A DNA stretch of 64,000 nucleotides from Rhizobiales bacterium NRL2 (GTDB lineage: Bacteria > Pseudomonadota > Alphaproteobacteria > Minwuiales > Minwuiaceae), in NCBI GenBank assembly GCA_001664005.1, contig CP016093.1, forward strand, positions 1,433,001-1,497,000, read 5' to 3'. Within the stretch, counting starts at the first letter, position 1; every line of letters starts with the position of its first letter. Positions 1 through 7,472 of this stretch are shown piece by piece. A program made the position numbers and the translations under genes. The notes beneath the pieces were generated by a model. It was given only the letters and a program-made list of their open reading frames with translations. It did not search any database and was not told the origin of the DNA.

Positions 1-1
1 G

Positions 2-580
2 GTCGAGGGCGCGGGCCGCACGGAGGACGACCTCGCCTTCCTGCGTCCCGAGCGGGACATGAACAACCTGCTGCTGGTCGAGCAACCCAACGGCGACTAC
101 GCGCAGACCATGGCGCGGCAGTTCCTGTTCGACAGCTACAACCTGCTGCTGATGCAGGCGTTCGAGCGCTCCGGCGACACGCGGATCGCGGAGATCGCCG
201 CCAAGGCGGTCAAGGAGGTCGCCTATCACCGCCGCCATTCCGCCGGCTGGGTAATCCGCATGGGCGACGGCACCGGGGAAAGCCATCGGCGCATGACCGA
301 CGGCATGGCCGCGCTGTTCGGCTTCACCGCCGAGTTCTTCGAGATGGACGAGGTCGACCGCATGATGGCCGAGGCCGGGGTCGGCCCCGATCTCGGCGCG
401 CTCCGCGAGCCCTGGGAGCGGGATGTCCGCGCCGTCCTCGACGAGGCGACGCTGGACTGGCCGGATCAGGGCTGGTCCGTCGTCGGCGGGCGCCTGGAAG
501 GCAGGCATTCCGAGCATCTGGGCTACATGCTGACCGAGATGCAGTTCATGCAGCGGACCTATCCGGGGCTGAACTGGTAG
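2..580 (+). CDS. paaC: 1,2-phenylacetyl-CoA epoxidase subunit PaaC (5' end outside window)
   Basis: This is the C-terminal 192 residues of PaaC. The frame is open to the left edge and an internal Met at 59 is not the start, because the frame upstream reads GRTEDDLAFLRPERD, which is conserved PaaC sequence. PaaC is the structural partner of the di-iron oxygenase PaaA in the PaaABC(D)E multicomponent epoxidase, which turns phenylacetyl-CoA into the ring-1,2-epoxide in the cytoplasm. Visible family landmarks are NLLLVEQPNGDYA, the helix AVKEVAYHRRHSAGWVIRMGDGT and the C-terminal region HSEHLGYMLTEMQ. paaD begins 11 nt after the stop. By family knowledge, paaA and paaB should lie just left of the window. 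Confidence 0.95.
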   Translation, partial: VEGAGRTEDDLAFLRPERDMNNLLLVEQPNGDYAQTMARQFLFDSYNLLLMQAFERSGDTRIAEIAAKAVKEVAYHRRHSAGWVIRMGDGTGESHRRMTDGMAALFGFTAEFFEMDEVDRMMAEAGVGPDLGALREPWERDVRAVLDEATLDWPDQGWSVVGGRLEGRHSEHLGYMLTEMQFMQRTYPGLNW

Positions 581-591
581 AGGCGGACCCC

Positions 592-1095
592 ATGGCCACC
601 GAGACCCTTCCCACGCTCGACGATGTCTGGGCCATGCTGGCCGAGGTGCCGGACCCGGAGATCCCCAATCTCAGCCTGCTCGACCTCGGCGTCATCCGCG
701 GCGTCGAACTGGCCGATGACGGCGGCGCGGTGGTGAAGATGTCGCCGACCTATACCGGTTGTCCGGCGACAGACATGATGAAGCTGCTGATCCACGAGCG
801 GCTGGTCGCGGGCGGCTGCCGGGCGGTGACCGTGGACGTCGTGCTCTCGCCCGCCTGGTCGACCGACGAGATCACAGAGCGCGGCCGCGAGAAGCTCAGG
901 GAAGCCGGCATCGCCCCGCCCGTCGGGCGTTCGACCGACAAGCGTCACCTGCTGGGGGAGACGCCCGACGTCGCCTGTCCCCATTGCGGGGCCGCCGACA
1001 CCAGAATGCTGAGTCCCTTCGGCTCCACCGCCTGCAAGGCGCTCTTCCAGTGCAATGCGTGCCTGGAGCCCTTCGACTACTTCAAGTGCCACTGA
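592..1095 (+). CDS. paaD: 1,2-phenylacetyl-CoA epoxidase subunit PaaD
   Basis: A 167-residue protein with the PaaD layout. An N-terminal MIP18/DUF59-type domain (about residues 10-95, PDPEIPNLSLLDLGVIRGV) is followed by a C-terminal zinc-ribbon-like tail with CPHCGA, then a second Cys pair (CNAC) and a final Cys near the end. DUF59 proteins act in Fe-S cluster assembly, and PaaD is thought to mature or assist the epoxidase complex rather than catalyse. A purine-rich sequence (AGAGGCGG) precedes the ATG. The gene follows paaC by 11 nt, but 153 nt containing a palindromic repeat separates it from paaE. Confidence 0.95.
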   Translation: MATETLPTLDDVWAMLAEVPDPEIPNLSLLDLGVIRGVELADDGGAVVKMSPTYTGCPATDMMKLLIHERLVAGGCRAVTVDVVLSPAWSTDEITERGREKLREAGIAPPVGRSTDKRHLLGETPDVACPHCGAADTRMLSPFGSTACKALFQCNACLEPFDYFKCH

Positions 1096-1126
1096 CGATG
1101 ACCGGTTCGGGAGTCAGACATCCTTG

Positions 1127-1214
1127 TGTCATGCCCGCTTCATGCGGGCATCCGGTCAAATCAAACGACCTGCGGCGAAGCCGCTCCGGACCCCCGCACA
1201 AGGCGGGGGTGACA
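1127..1214. repeat. Dispersed intergenic palindromic element, type A, copy 1
   Basis: This 88-bp element lies between paaD and paaE. Its ends are inverted repeats: TGTCATGCCCGC at the left and GCGGGGGTGACA at the right. The left end is itself a hairpin (ATGCCCGCTTCATGCGGGCAT). A second element with the same termini lies at 6068-6165. There is no coding potential. I infer a short REP/MITE-like element; its origin is unknown. Confidence 0.65.
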
Positions 1215-1248
1215 GTATTGCTGCCGTTTCGAGGCGGAGGATGAGTCC

Positions 1249-2328
1249 ATGGCCCTGTTCAACAGCCTGAAAGTCGCCGACGTCCGCCGGGAGACCCCCG
1301 ACAGCGTCTCCATCGCCTTCGACGTGCCCGAGGATCTCAGGTCCGCCTTCGATCACGAGGCCGGCCAGTACCTGACGCTCAAGGCCGACGTCGGCGGCCG
1401 CGAGGTGCGGCGCTCCTATTCGATCTGTTCGGGCCCGACGGAGAGCGAGATCCGCGTCGCCATCCGCCGCGTCGAGGGCGGGCTGTTCTCCACCTTCGCC
1501 AACGAGGACATCGGCCCCGGCGACGCGATGGATGTGATGGCGCCCGAGGGCCGCTTCGTGCTGCGCCCGGACCCGGAACGGGAGGCGCATTTCGTCTGTT
1601 TCGCCGCCGGTTCCGGCATCACGCCGATCCTGGCCATCGTCAAGGCGGTGCTGTTCTGCGAGCCGAAGTCGTCGGTCACCGTGGTCTACGGCAACCGCTC
1701 GGCCGGCACGGTGATCTTCCGCGAGGAGCTCGAGGACCTGAAGAACCGCTTCCCCGCGCGGCTTTCCATTCTGCATGTCCTCTCCCGCGAGGCGCAGGAG
1801 GCGCCGCTGCTGTCGGGCCGGATCGACGACGCCAAGCTCGACATGATGCTGGACCGGCTGATCGACGTGGAAGGCACCGAAACGTTCTACCTCTGCGGTC
1901 CGCAGGCGATGATCGAGACCGTGTCCGGGGCGCTGAAGAACCGCGGCGTCGCGCGCAAGCGCATCCGCTTCGAGCTGTTCACCCCGGCCGAGGACGGTAA
2001 TGCGAAACCGAAGAAGACCGCCGCCCCGGGAGAGACCCTGCCGACCCGTCATGTGGGCGTGGTCGTCGACGGCCATCGCATGGACTTCGACATGGTCGAC
2101 GACGGCACCTCCATCCTCGACGCCGCGCTGGCGCGGCAGGCCGACCTTCCCTTCGCCTGCAAGGGCGGCATGTGCTGCACCTGCCGCGCGAAGCTGGTGG
2201 AGGGCCAGGTGGAGATGGACAGGACCTACGGCCTGGAGCCCGAGGAGATCGAGGCCGGCTACGTGCTGACCTGCCAGGCGACGCCGGTCAGCGACCGCGT
2301 CGTGCTCGACTACGACGACCGGGGTTAG
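1249..2328 (+). CDS. paaE: 1,2-phenylacetyl-CoA epoxidase reductase subunit PaaE
   Basis: A 359-residue electron-transfer subunit that passes electrons from NADPH through FAD and a [2Fe-2S] cluster to the PaaA di-iron centre. The N-terminal FAD-binding domain carries RRSYSICSGP (RxYS motif). The middle NAD(P)-binding part has FAAGSGITPILAI and FYLCGPQAMIE. The C-terminal plant-type ferredoxin domain has Cys304, Cys309, Cys312 and Cys342, in the spacing C-x4-C-x2-C-x29-C. A good RBS (GGCGGAGG) precedes the ATG. The gene is on the same strand as paaCD, and a type-A repeat occupies the gap before it. Confidence 0.96.
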   Translation: MALFNSLKVADVRRETPDSVSIAFDVPEDLRSAFDHEAGQYLTLKADVGGREVRRSYSICSGPTESEIRVAIRRVEGGLFSTFANEDIGPGDAMDVMAPEGRFVLRPDPEREAHFVCFAAGSGITPILAIVKAVLFCEPKSSVTVVYGNRSAGTVIFREELEDLKNRFPARLSILHVLSREAQEAPLLSGRIDDAKLDMMLDRLIDVEGTETFYLCGPQAMIETVSGALKNRGVARKRIRFELFTPAEDGNAKPKKTAAPGETLPTRHVGVVVDGHRMDFDMVDDGTSILDAALARQADLPFACKGGMCCTCRAKLVEGQVEMDRTYGLEPEEIEAGYVLTCQATPVSDRVVLDYDDRG

Positions 2329-2353
2329 CGGCGTTCGAACATCTGATTGAAAA

Positions 2354-2484
2354 GTTCTCCCTCCCCCTTGATGGGGGAGGGCCGGGGTGGGGGTGAATCG
2401 GCGAAGTCGGAATGGCCTCCGGCCTTCCCCCCTCCGGCTGCTGCGCAGCCACCTCCCCCACAAGGGAGGGAGGGAAACTGGCGG
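2354..2484. repeat. G/C-run intergenic repeat (type C) downstream of paaE
   Basis: The 324-bp gap between paaE and msrA holds no convincing gene. Its left half is a palindromic element. CCTCCCCCTTGATGGGGGAGG is nearly self-complementary and is followed by GGCCGGGGTGGGGGTGA. At the other end CCACCTCCCCCACAAGGGAGGG gives the matching inverted half, and CCGGCTGCTGCGCAGCCACC lies inside. Sequences of this look (a CCCTCCCC palindrome plus GGGTGGGGGTGA) are common between genes in alphaproteobacterial genomes. Short ORFs across it are artefacts. Confidence 0.6.
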
Positions 2485-2545
2485 GTAGATTCGATCAGGT
2501 GCTGGTCCGCTCCAGCACATCCTCTGATGCATTGGCCCATCCGGC

Positions 2546-2635
2546 GTGCTCGGGTTTGACCCGAGAGCCAAGTCCTTCGTCCTTGGATCAAGCCTGCCCC
2601 GGACAGGATCCGGGGTTCAAGGGCGACAAGGGATA
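2546..2635. repeat. Dispersed intergenic palindromic element, type B, copy 1
   Basis: Two adjacent hairpins, GCTCGGGTTTGACCCGAG and CCCCGGACAGGATCCGGGG, flank the string CCAAGTCCTTCG and CTTGGATCAAG. The reverse complement matches the elements at 8749-8856 and 14199-14272 over their cores. It sits between the convergent paaE and msrA ends, so its hairpins could also serve as terminators. Confidence 0.6.
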
Positions 2636-2652
2636 CCTGATCCCAGGGCGCG

Positions 2653-3285
2653 TCAGCGCCCCTTGGTCTTCTCCGGATAGAGCTTGTAGAGCTTCTGCAC
2701 CTTCGGCGCGGTGGTGAAGGCGATATAGGGCTGCATCGGGTTCCGGGCGGCGTAGTTCTGGTGGTAGTCCTCGCCCTCGAAGAACTTCTTCAGCGGCTCC
2801 AGCGTCGTGGCGATGGCGCCGTCCAGCACGCCGGCGTCGTCGATCTGCGCCATGTAGGCTTCCGCCACGCGTTTCTGTTCGTCGTCGGCGTAGAAGATCG
2901 CGGAGCGGTATTGCGGGCCGACATCGGCGCCCTGACGGTCGACCTGGGTCGGATCGTGGGCCACGGAAAAGAAGATCTTCAGCAGCATGCCGAAGCTGAT
3001 CTTCTGCGGGTCGTAGCCGATCTCGACCGCCTCGGCATGGCCGGTGCGGCCCGAGCAGACGCTGTTGTAGTCTGCCGTCTCCGGCGAGCCGCCGGCATAG
3101 CCGCTGACCACGGACCGGACGCCTTCCAGTTCCAGATAGACCGCCTCCACGCACCAGAAGCAGCCGCCGGCAAGCACGGCCACGCCCTTGTCGGCGGCGG
3201 CGTCGATGTCCGTCGCCGGGTCGGGGAAGCTGCCCGACACCAGTCCGAAGGCGCCGTCGTCGCGTTTCGATCCGAACAGACCCAT
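2653..3285 (-). CDS. msrA: Peptide-methionine (S)-S-oxide reductase MsrA
   Basis: A 210-residue thiol enzyme that reduces the S-epimer of methionine sulfoxide in proteins and free methionine, with thioredoxin as reductant. The catalytic signature GGCFWCVEAVY is present (nucleophilic Cys in GCFWC), followed by SGYAGG, TGHAEAVEIGYDP and the conserved HDPTQVDRQGADVGPQYRS block. An N-terminal extension of about 35 residues (MGLFGSKRDDG...) precedes the core; it has no signal peptide, so the enzyme is probably cytoplasmic. It lies 11 bp downstream of the dioxygenase gene on the same strand, so co-transcription is likely. Confidence 0.95.
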   Translation of the reverse strand: MGLFGSKRDDGAFGLVSGSFPDPATDIDAAADKGVAVLAGGCFWCVEAVYLELEGVRSVVSGYAGGSPETADYNSVCSGRTGHAEAVEIGYDPQKISFGMLLKIFFSVAHDPTQVDRQGADVGPQYRSAIFYADDEQKRVAEAYMAQIDDAGVLDGAIATTLEPLKKFFEGEDYHQNYAARNPMQPYIAFTTAPKVQKLYKLYPEKTKGR

Positions 3286-3296
3286 GGCTCTCGCTC

Positions 3297-4202
3297 CTAT
3301 GCCGCGATCCCGGGCAGCGGCAGGCCCGCCATCTCGACGGAATTGGCCGGCTCGGCCACTGTCGCCCGCTGCACGTCCCGCTTGTAGACCAGATCGTCAA
3401 ATGGCGTGCCCCGGTGCATGGTGCAACGGTTGTCCCACATCACCAGATCGTTCGCCCGCCAGCGGTGGCTGTAGACGAACTGGCGCTGGGTGGCGTGCGC
3501 GATCAGGTCGTCGATCAGCTGTTTCGCGGCCTCGTCCTCCATGCCGACGATCTTCAGGGCGTGGGAGGCGAGATAGAGATTCTTCCGCCCCGTCTCCGGA
3601 ATGGTGCGCACCAGCACCTGCGGCACCGGCGGCATCTGGCGGATTTCCTCCTCGGAGAAATTGTCGAAGCCCATGCGCATGCGCGAATAGCGGATGCAGT
3701 GCTCGGCGATCAGTCCGTCCAGCTTTGCCTGCGTCGCCGCGTCCAGCGCGTCCCAGGCCGCGCGCTCGTCGGCGAACTCGGTGCGCCCGCCCGCCGGCGG
3801 CACGGCCCGGCCATAGAGCAGGCTGGCGCGGCCGGGCACGAACTTGAAGGAACTGTCGGTGTGCCAGAGCCGGTTGCCGAGCTGGAATTGCCGGAGCCGG
3901 TGATCTTCCTCCAGAATCTCCTCGCGGTCGTTGAGGTTGGAGACGTCGGCCAGGTCGAGCCGCAGCCGCGGCTTGATGTCCTTGCGGTGGCGCGCGATGG
4001 ATTCCTCCAGCGGCCCGATATGCCGCGCGAAGTCGACATGCTGATCCTGGGTCAGCTCCTGGTCGGGAAAGACCAGGACGGCGTACTGCCAGAAGGCCTG
4101 CTTGATTTCCTCGACGGTGTCCGCGTCGAGCGGCTGCGACAGGTCGACCCCGTCGACCTCGGCGGCGAAGCTTTCCGTGACCGGCCAGATTTTCAGAGTC
4201 AT
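3297..4202 (-). CDS. TauD/TfdA-family alpha-ketoglutarate-dependent dioxygenase
   Basis: A 301-residue Fe(II)/2-oxoglutarate oxygenase. I chose the ATG at 4202 because a strong RBS (GGGAGGAC) precedes it; the frame upstream is not conserved-looking. The metal-binding triad is visible as His114 and Asp116 (LWHTDSSFK) and His263 (CTMHRGTPF), with the 2-oxoglutarate-binding Arg about 16 residues later (RDVQRATV). By family resemblance it is closest to TfdA-like enzymes that hydroxylate aryloxyacetates, sulfonates or carboxylates; the actual substrate is not predictable. Its neighbours are MsrA and a GST on the same strand, which suggests a small detoxification or catabolic unit. Confidence 0.9.
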   Translation of the reverse strand: MTLKIWPVTESFAAEVDGVDLSQPLDADTVEEIKQAFWQYAVLVFPDQELTQDQHVDFARHIGPLEESIARHRKDIKPRLRLDLADVSNLNDREEILEEDHRLRQFQLGNRLWHTDSSFKFVPGRASLLYGRAVPPAGGRTEFADERAAWDALDAATQAKLDGLIAEHCIRYSRMRMGFDNFSEEEIRQMPPVPQVLVRTIPETGRKNLYLASHALKIVGMEDEAAKQLIDDLIAHATQRQFVYSHRWRANDLVMWDNRCTMHRGTPFDDLVYKRDVQRATVAEPANSVEMAGLPLPGIAA

Positions 4203-4263
4203 GGCGAATGTCCTCCCGTCCCGTATTGAAGCACAGCCGGCCGGGCCGGACAAAGCGGGTGAC

Positions 4264-4887
4264 CTATGCGAAGCGGTAGGGGCCGCCGCGCTTCAGCGCG
4301 CGCTGGTAGCCGTCGCGGGCCTGGATGCGCTGGACGAAGCCCGAAAGGTTCGAGCGATCCTTCAGCATGCCCTGTACCTTGGCGATCTCGGCGACGAAGC
4401 TCATCTGGAAATCGGCGGCGGAGATTTCGTCGCCGAGGAAGAAGTCGCGGCCTTCCAGCGCGCCCTCGATGTAGCTCAGATGGTTGTCGGTCTCGCTGTC
4501 GATCCGCGGCATCAGCGGCCCGGCCGCGTCGCCCAGCCGGCTGGCGTAGAGCCTGAGCAGGAAAGGCAGCATGCCCGAGCCCTCGGCATAGTGCATCCAC
4601 TGCAGGTAAGGCAGGTAGTCGGGCGAATCCTGCGCCGGCGTGAAGCGGCCTTCGCCATAGGTCATCGACAGGTATTCGATGATCGCACCCGATTCGATGA
4701 TCATCCGGCCGGCGTCCTCGACCACGGGCGACTTGCCGAGCGGATGGACCTGTTTCAGTTCCGGCGGTGCGAAGTTGGTCTCGGGATTCCGGCGGTAGAG
4801 TTTGATGTCGTACTCGACCCCGAGTTCCTCCAGGAACCAGAGGACGCGCTGGGAGCGGGAATGTTCCAGGTGGTGGACGATGATCAT
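4264..4887 (-). CDS. Glutathione S-transferase
   Basis: A 207-residue cytosolic-type GST. The N-terminal thioredoxin-like domain (about 1-80) shows SRSQRVLWFLEELG, the cis-Pro region GKSPVVED and the gamma-glutamyl-binding ESGAIIEYL. The C-terminal helical domain includes ALEGRDFFLGDEISAADFQM, the N-capping/hydrophobic staple region. It would conjugate glutathione to an electrophile or reduce a peroxide; the substrate is unknown. It is first in a minus-strand run with the TauD-like dioxygenase and msrA. The 88 bp to the divergent alcohol dehydrogenase gene presumably holds promoters for both directions. Confidence 0.92.
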   Translation of the reverse strand: MIIVHHLEHSRSQRVLWFLEELGVEYDIKLYRRNPETNFAPPELKQVHPLGKSPVVEDAGRMIIESGAIIEYLSMTYGEGRFTPAQDSPDYLPYLQWMHYAEGSGMLPFLLRLYASRLGDAAGPLMPRIDSETDNHLSYIEGALEGRDFFLGDEISAADFQMSFVAEIAKVQGMLKDRSNLSGFVQRIQARDGYQRALKRGGPYRFA

Positions 4888-4975
4888 GAGGATCCCCCAA
4901 TCGGGTTTTGAGTTTCCGTAACCGCGATCCTAGGGTGTTTTCGCCCGCCGCGAGAGGACGAAGGGGATCACGATC

Positions 4976-6067
4976 ATGAAAGCCGCCGTCTGCCGCGCTT
5001 TCGGGGAGCCGCTGGCGATCGAGGAGGTCCGCCTCGCCGGTCCCGGTCCGGGGGAGGTCCGCGTGCGGCTCGCCGCCTGCGCCATCTGCCACAGCGATAT
5101 CCTGTTCGCCGATGGCGGCTGGGGCGGAGAGCTGCCCGCCGTCTACGGCCACGAGGCCGCCGGCGTCGTCGAGGCCGTCGGCGACAACGTCGCCGGGCTG
5201 GCTGTCGGCGACCATGTCGTGGTCACGCTGATCCGCGCCTGCGGCGAGTGTCCGGCCTGCGCCAGGGGCCAGCCGGTAACCTGCGGCGCGGTCTTTCCCC
5301 TCGACATGGCCTCGCCCTTGTCCACCGCCGCGGGCGAGAGCCTGGTTCAGGGACTGCGCACCGGCGCCTTCGCGGAGAGCGTCACCGTCGATCACAGCCA
5401 GGCCGTTGTCATCCCGAAGGATGTGCCGCTGCAGAGCGCCTCGCTGCTCGCCTGCGGCGTCATCACCGGCTTCGGCGCGGTGAGCAACACCGCCTGGATC
5501 GAGGCCGGCGCGACGGTCGCCGTCATCGGCGCCGGCGGCGTCGGTCTCAACAGCATCCAGGGCGCGGCGCTCTCCGGCGCGTCGGTGATCTTCGCGGCCG
5601 ACCTTTCGGACGCCAAGCTGGAGACGGCCCGCGCCTTCGGCGCCACTCACGCGGTCAATCCGCAGGCCGAGGACCTGATCGCCGCCGTGCGCGCGGCCAC
5701 GGGCGGACGCGGCGTTGATTACGTATTCGTCACCGTCGGCGTCCGTGTCGCCGTCGAACAGGCCCTGCAGATGGCCGCGCCGGGCGGCGCCGTGGTGCTG
5801 GTGGGCATGCCGCCCAGCGGCGTCACCGTCGATCTCGATCCCGGCGCGCTGGCGGGCCTGAACCAGCGCATCCTGGGCTCGAAGATGGGCGGTGCGCGCA
5901 TCCAGGCGGACATCCCCTTCCTGGTCGAACTCTACCGCCAGGGCCGGCTGAAGCTCGATGAACTGATCTCCGGCCGCTTCCCGCTGGAACGCATCAACGA
6001 GGCGATGGACCAGGTCCGCCGCGGCGAGGCGCTGCGCAACGTCATCGTCTTCGGAGACGTCCCATAG
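4976..6067 (+). CDS. Zinc-dependent alcohol dehydrogenase
   Basis: A 363-residue medium-chain dehydrogenase/reductase. The catalytic-zinc region is CAICHSD and GHEAAGVV. The structural-zinc loop has four Cys in CGECPACARGQPVTC. The Rossmann motif is VIGAGGVGLNSIQGA, and the Asp after it (ADLSDAKL) favours NAD over NADP. The overall pattern is that of the class III/benzyl alcohol dehydrogenase-like branch; the substrate is unknown. The ATG follows a purine-rich GGACGAAGGGG. It is divergent from the GST gene, and a type-A repeat starts directly after the stop. Confidence 0.9.
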   Translation: MKAAVCRAFGEPLAIEEVRLAGPGPGEVRVRLAACAICHSDILFADGGWGGELPAVYGHEAAGVVEAVGDNVAGLAVGDHVVVTLIRACGECPACARGQPVTCGAVFPLDMASPLSTAAGESLVQGLRTGAFAESVTVDHSQAVVIPKDVPLQSASLLACGVITGFGAVSNTAWIEAGATVAVIGAGGVGLNSIQGAALSGASVIFAADLSDAKLETARAFGATHAVNPQAEDLIAAVRAATGGRGVDYVFVTVGVRVAVEQALQMAAPGGAVVLVGMPPSGVTVDLDPGALAGLNQRILGSKMGGARIQADIPFLVELYRQGRLKLDELISGRFPLERINEAMDQVRRGEALRNVIVFGDVP

Positions 6068-6165
6068 CGTCATCCCCGCCCTGCGCGGGGATCGGTATCA
6101 GGAAGGAACGCCACGTGCGACGTCGCTTGATCCCCGCGCACCGCTGCGCGGTGGCGGGGATGACA
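6068..6165. repeat. Dispersed intergenic palindromic element, type A, copy 2
   Basis: Fills almost the whole gap between the alcohol dehydrogenase and the next gene. The termini are CGTCATCCCCGC and GCGGGGATGACA, matching the 1127-1214 copy. Each end can also fold on itself (CCCCGCCCTGCGCGGGG; CCGCGCACCGCTGCGCGG). A transcript through this spacer would contain a large cruciform-like structure. Confidence 0.65.
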
Positions 6166-6181
6166 GAATTGGGGAAGCATC

Positions 6182-7405
6182 ATGAAACTCGCTGACTGCC
6201 GGACTTTCGTCGTCGGCAATCCCCCGCCGCGCAAGGGCGGGCGCTACTTCATCTTCGTCAGGCTGACGACCGCCTGCGGGATCGAGGGACTGGGCGAGGT
6301 CTACGCCGCCAGCTTCGGGCCGAAGGTCGTGGAGGCCATGGTCGCCGACACCTTCGCCCGCTTCTTCGAGAACGAGGATCCGCACGACATCGAGAAGCTC
6401 TGGCGGCGCGGTTACGGCGCCGGCTATTCGCAGCGGCCGGACATTTCCATGTCGGGCGTGCTCAGCGGCCTTGAGATGGCCTGCTGGGACATTGTCGGCA
6501 AGGCGGCCGGCCAGCCGGTCCACAAGCTGCTGGGCGGCCGCGTGCACGACGGGCTGCGCAGCTACACCTACATCTATCCCGAGGCGGGCGACGTCTATCC
6601 GCAGGCCGGCGCGGGGCGGAAGACCGTCTATGACGACCCGGACATGGCCGCCGAGCGGGCGCTTCACTATGTCGGGCTCGGTTTCACGGCGCTGAAGTTC
6701 GACCCCGCCGGCCCCTATTCCGTTCACGACGGTCATCAGCCCGACATCGCTGCCCTGGACCGGTCGGAGGCGTTCTGCCGGCGGATCCGGGAGGCGGTGG
6801 GCGATCGCGCGGACCTGCTGTTCGGCACCCACGGCCAGTTCACGGTCTCCGGCGCGAAACGCATGGCGCGCCGGATCGAGCCCTTCGATCCGCTCTGGTT
6901 CGAGGAGCCGACGCCGCCCGAACGGCCGGAGATGATGGCCCGGGTCGCGCGGGCGACAGCCGTGCCGATCGCGACCGGCGAACGCCTGGCGACGAAATGG
7001 GAGTTCGCGCGCGTCCTCGAATGCGGCGCGGCCTCGATCCTGCAGCCCAATCTGGGCCGCGTCGGCGGCATCCTGGAGGCGAAGAAGATCGCGGCGATGG
7101 CGGAGACGCACTACGCCCAGATCGCGCCGCACCTCTATTGCGGGCCAGTCGTCGCCGCCGCCAACATCCAGCTGGCCGCCTGCATTCCGAACTTCCTGAT
7201 CCTGGAGAGCATCGAGACCTTCGGCGGTTTCCACGCCGAGGTTCTGAAGACCGGAATCCGCTGGGAGGACGGCTATGTCATCCCGCCCGACGCGCCGGGG
7301 CTGGGCATCGAGCTGGATGACGCGGTGGCGCTGGCGCACCCCTATGAGGGCGACGAACTGCATCTGGAGATGGCGCCGGACGCTGTGCGCTTCGGCGCGC
7401 AGTGA
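6182..7405 (+). CDS. Mandelate racemase/muconate lactonizing (enolase superfamily) protein
   Basis: A 407-residue enolase-superfamily protein with the N-terminal capping domain (about 1-125) and a C-terminal barrel. It resembles the sugar-acid dehydratase branch: LEMACWDIVGKAAGQPVHKLLGG, LWFEEPTPPE, IATGERL and VGGILEAKKIAAMAE. Two of the usual three metal ligands are seen (Glu in FEEP and Glu in TGERL). The first, normally Asp in a D-x-H-G motif, appears to be Gly (FGTHGQF), and QPD is QPN. An acid-sugar dehydratase or isomerase is likely, but the substitutions make the reaction uncertain. Co-oriented with the alcohol dehydrogenase before it and the ligase after it. Confidence 0.8.
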   Translation: MKLADCRTFVVGNPPPRKGGRYFIFVRLTTACGIEGLGEVYAASFGPKVVEAMVADTFARFFENEDPHDIEKLWRRGYGAGYSQRPDISMSGVLSGLEMACWDIVGKAAGQPVHKLLGGRVHDGLRSYTYIYPEAGDVYPQAGAGRKTVYDDPDMAAERALHYVGLGFTALKFDPAGPYSVHDGHQPDIAALDRSEAFCRRIREAVGDRADLLFGTHGQFTVSGAKRMARRIEPFDPLWFEEPTPPERPEMMARVARATAVPIATGERLATKWEFARVLECGAASILQPNLGRVGGILEAKKIAAMAETHYAQIAPHLYCGPVVAAANIQLAACIPNFLILESIETFGGFHAEVLKTGIRWEDGYVIPPDAPGLGIELDDAVALAHPYEGDELHLEMAPDAVRFGAQ

Positions 7406-7472
7406 GCCGCTTGGCCGGACGCCGGCTTTCACGCTAGGCTTCGCGCGCGCAGACGCACCAGGGGAGGCAAGA

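Noticed and set aside
2354-2635. CRISPR-like repeat cluster after paaE
   Set aside because: The elements are single palindromes of different kinds, with no regular spacing or spacers, and no cas genes are present.
4199-6073. 624-codon minus-strand ORF over the alcohol dehydrogenase and GST
   Set aside because: In a different frame from GST and antisense to the dehydrogenase; no family pattern.
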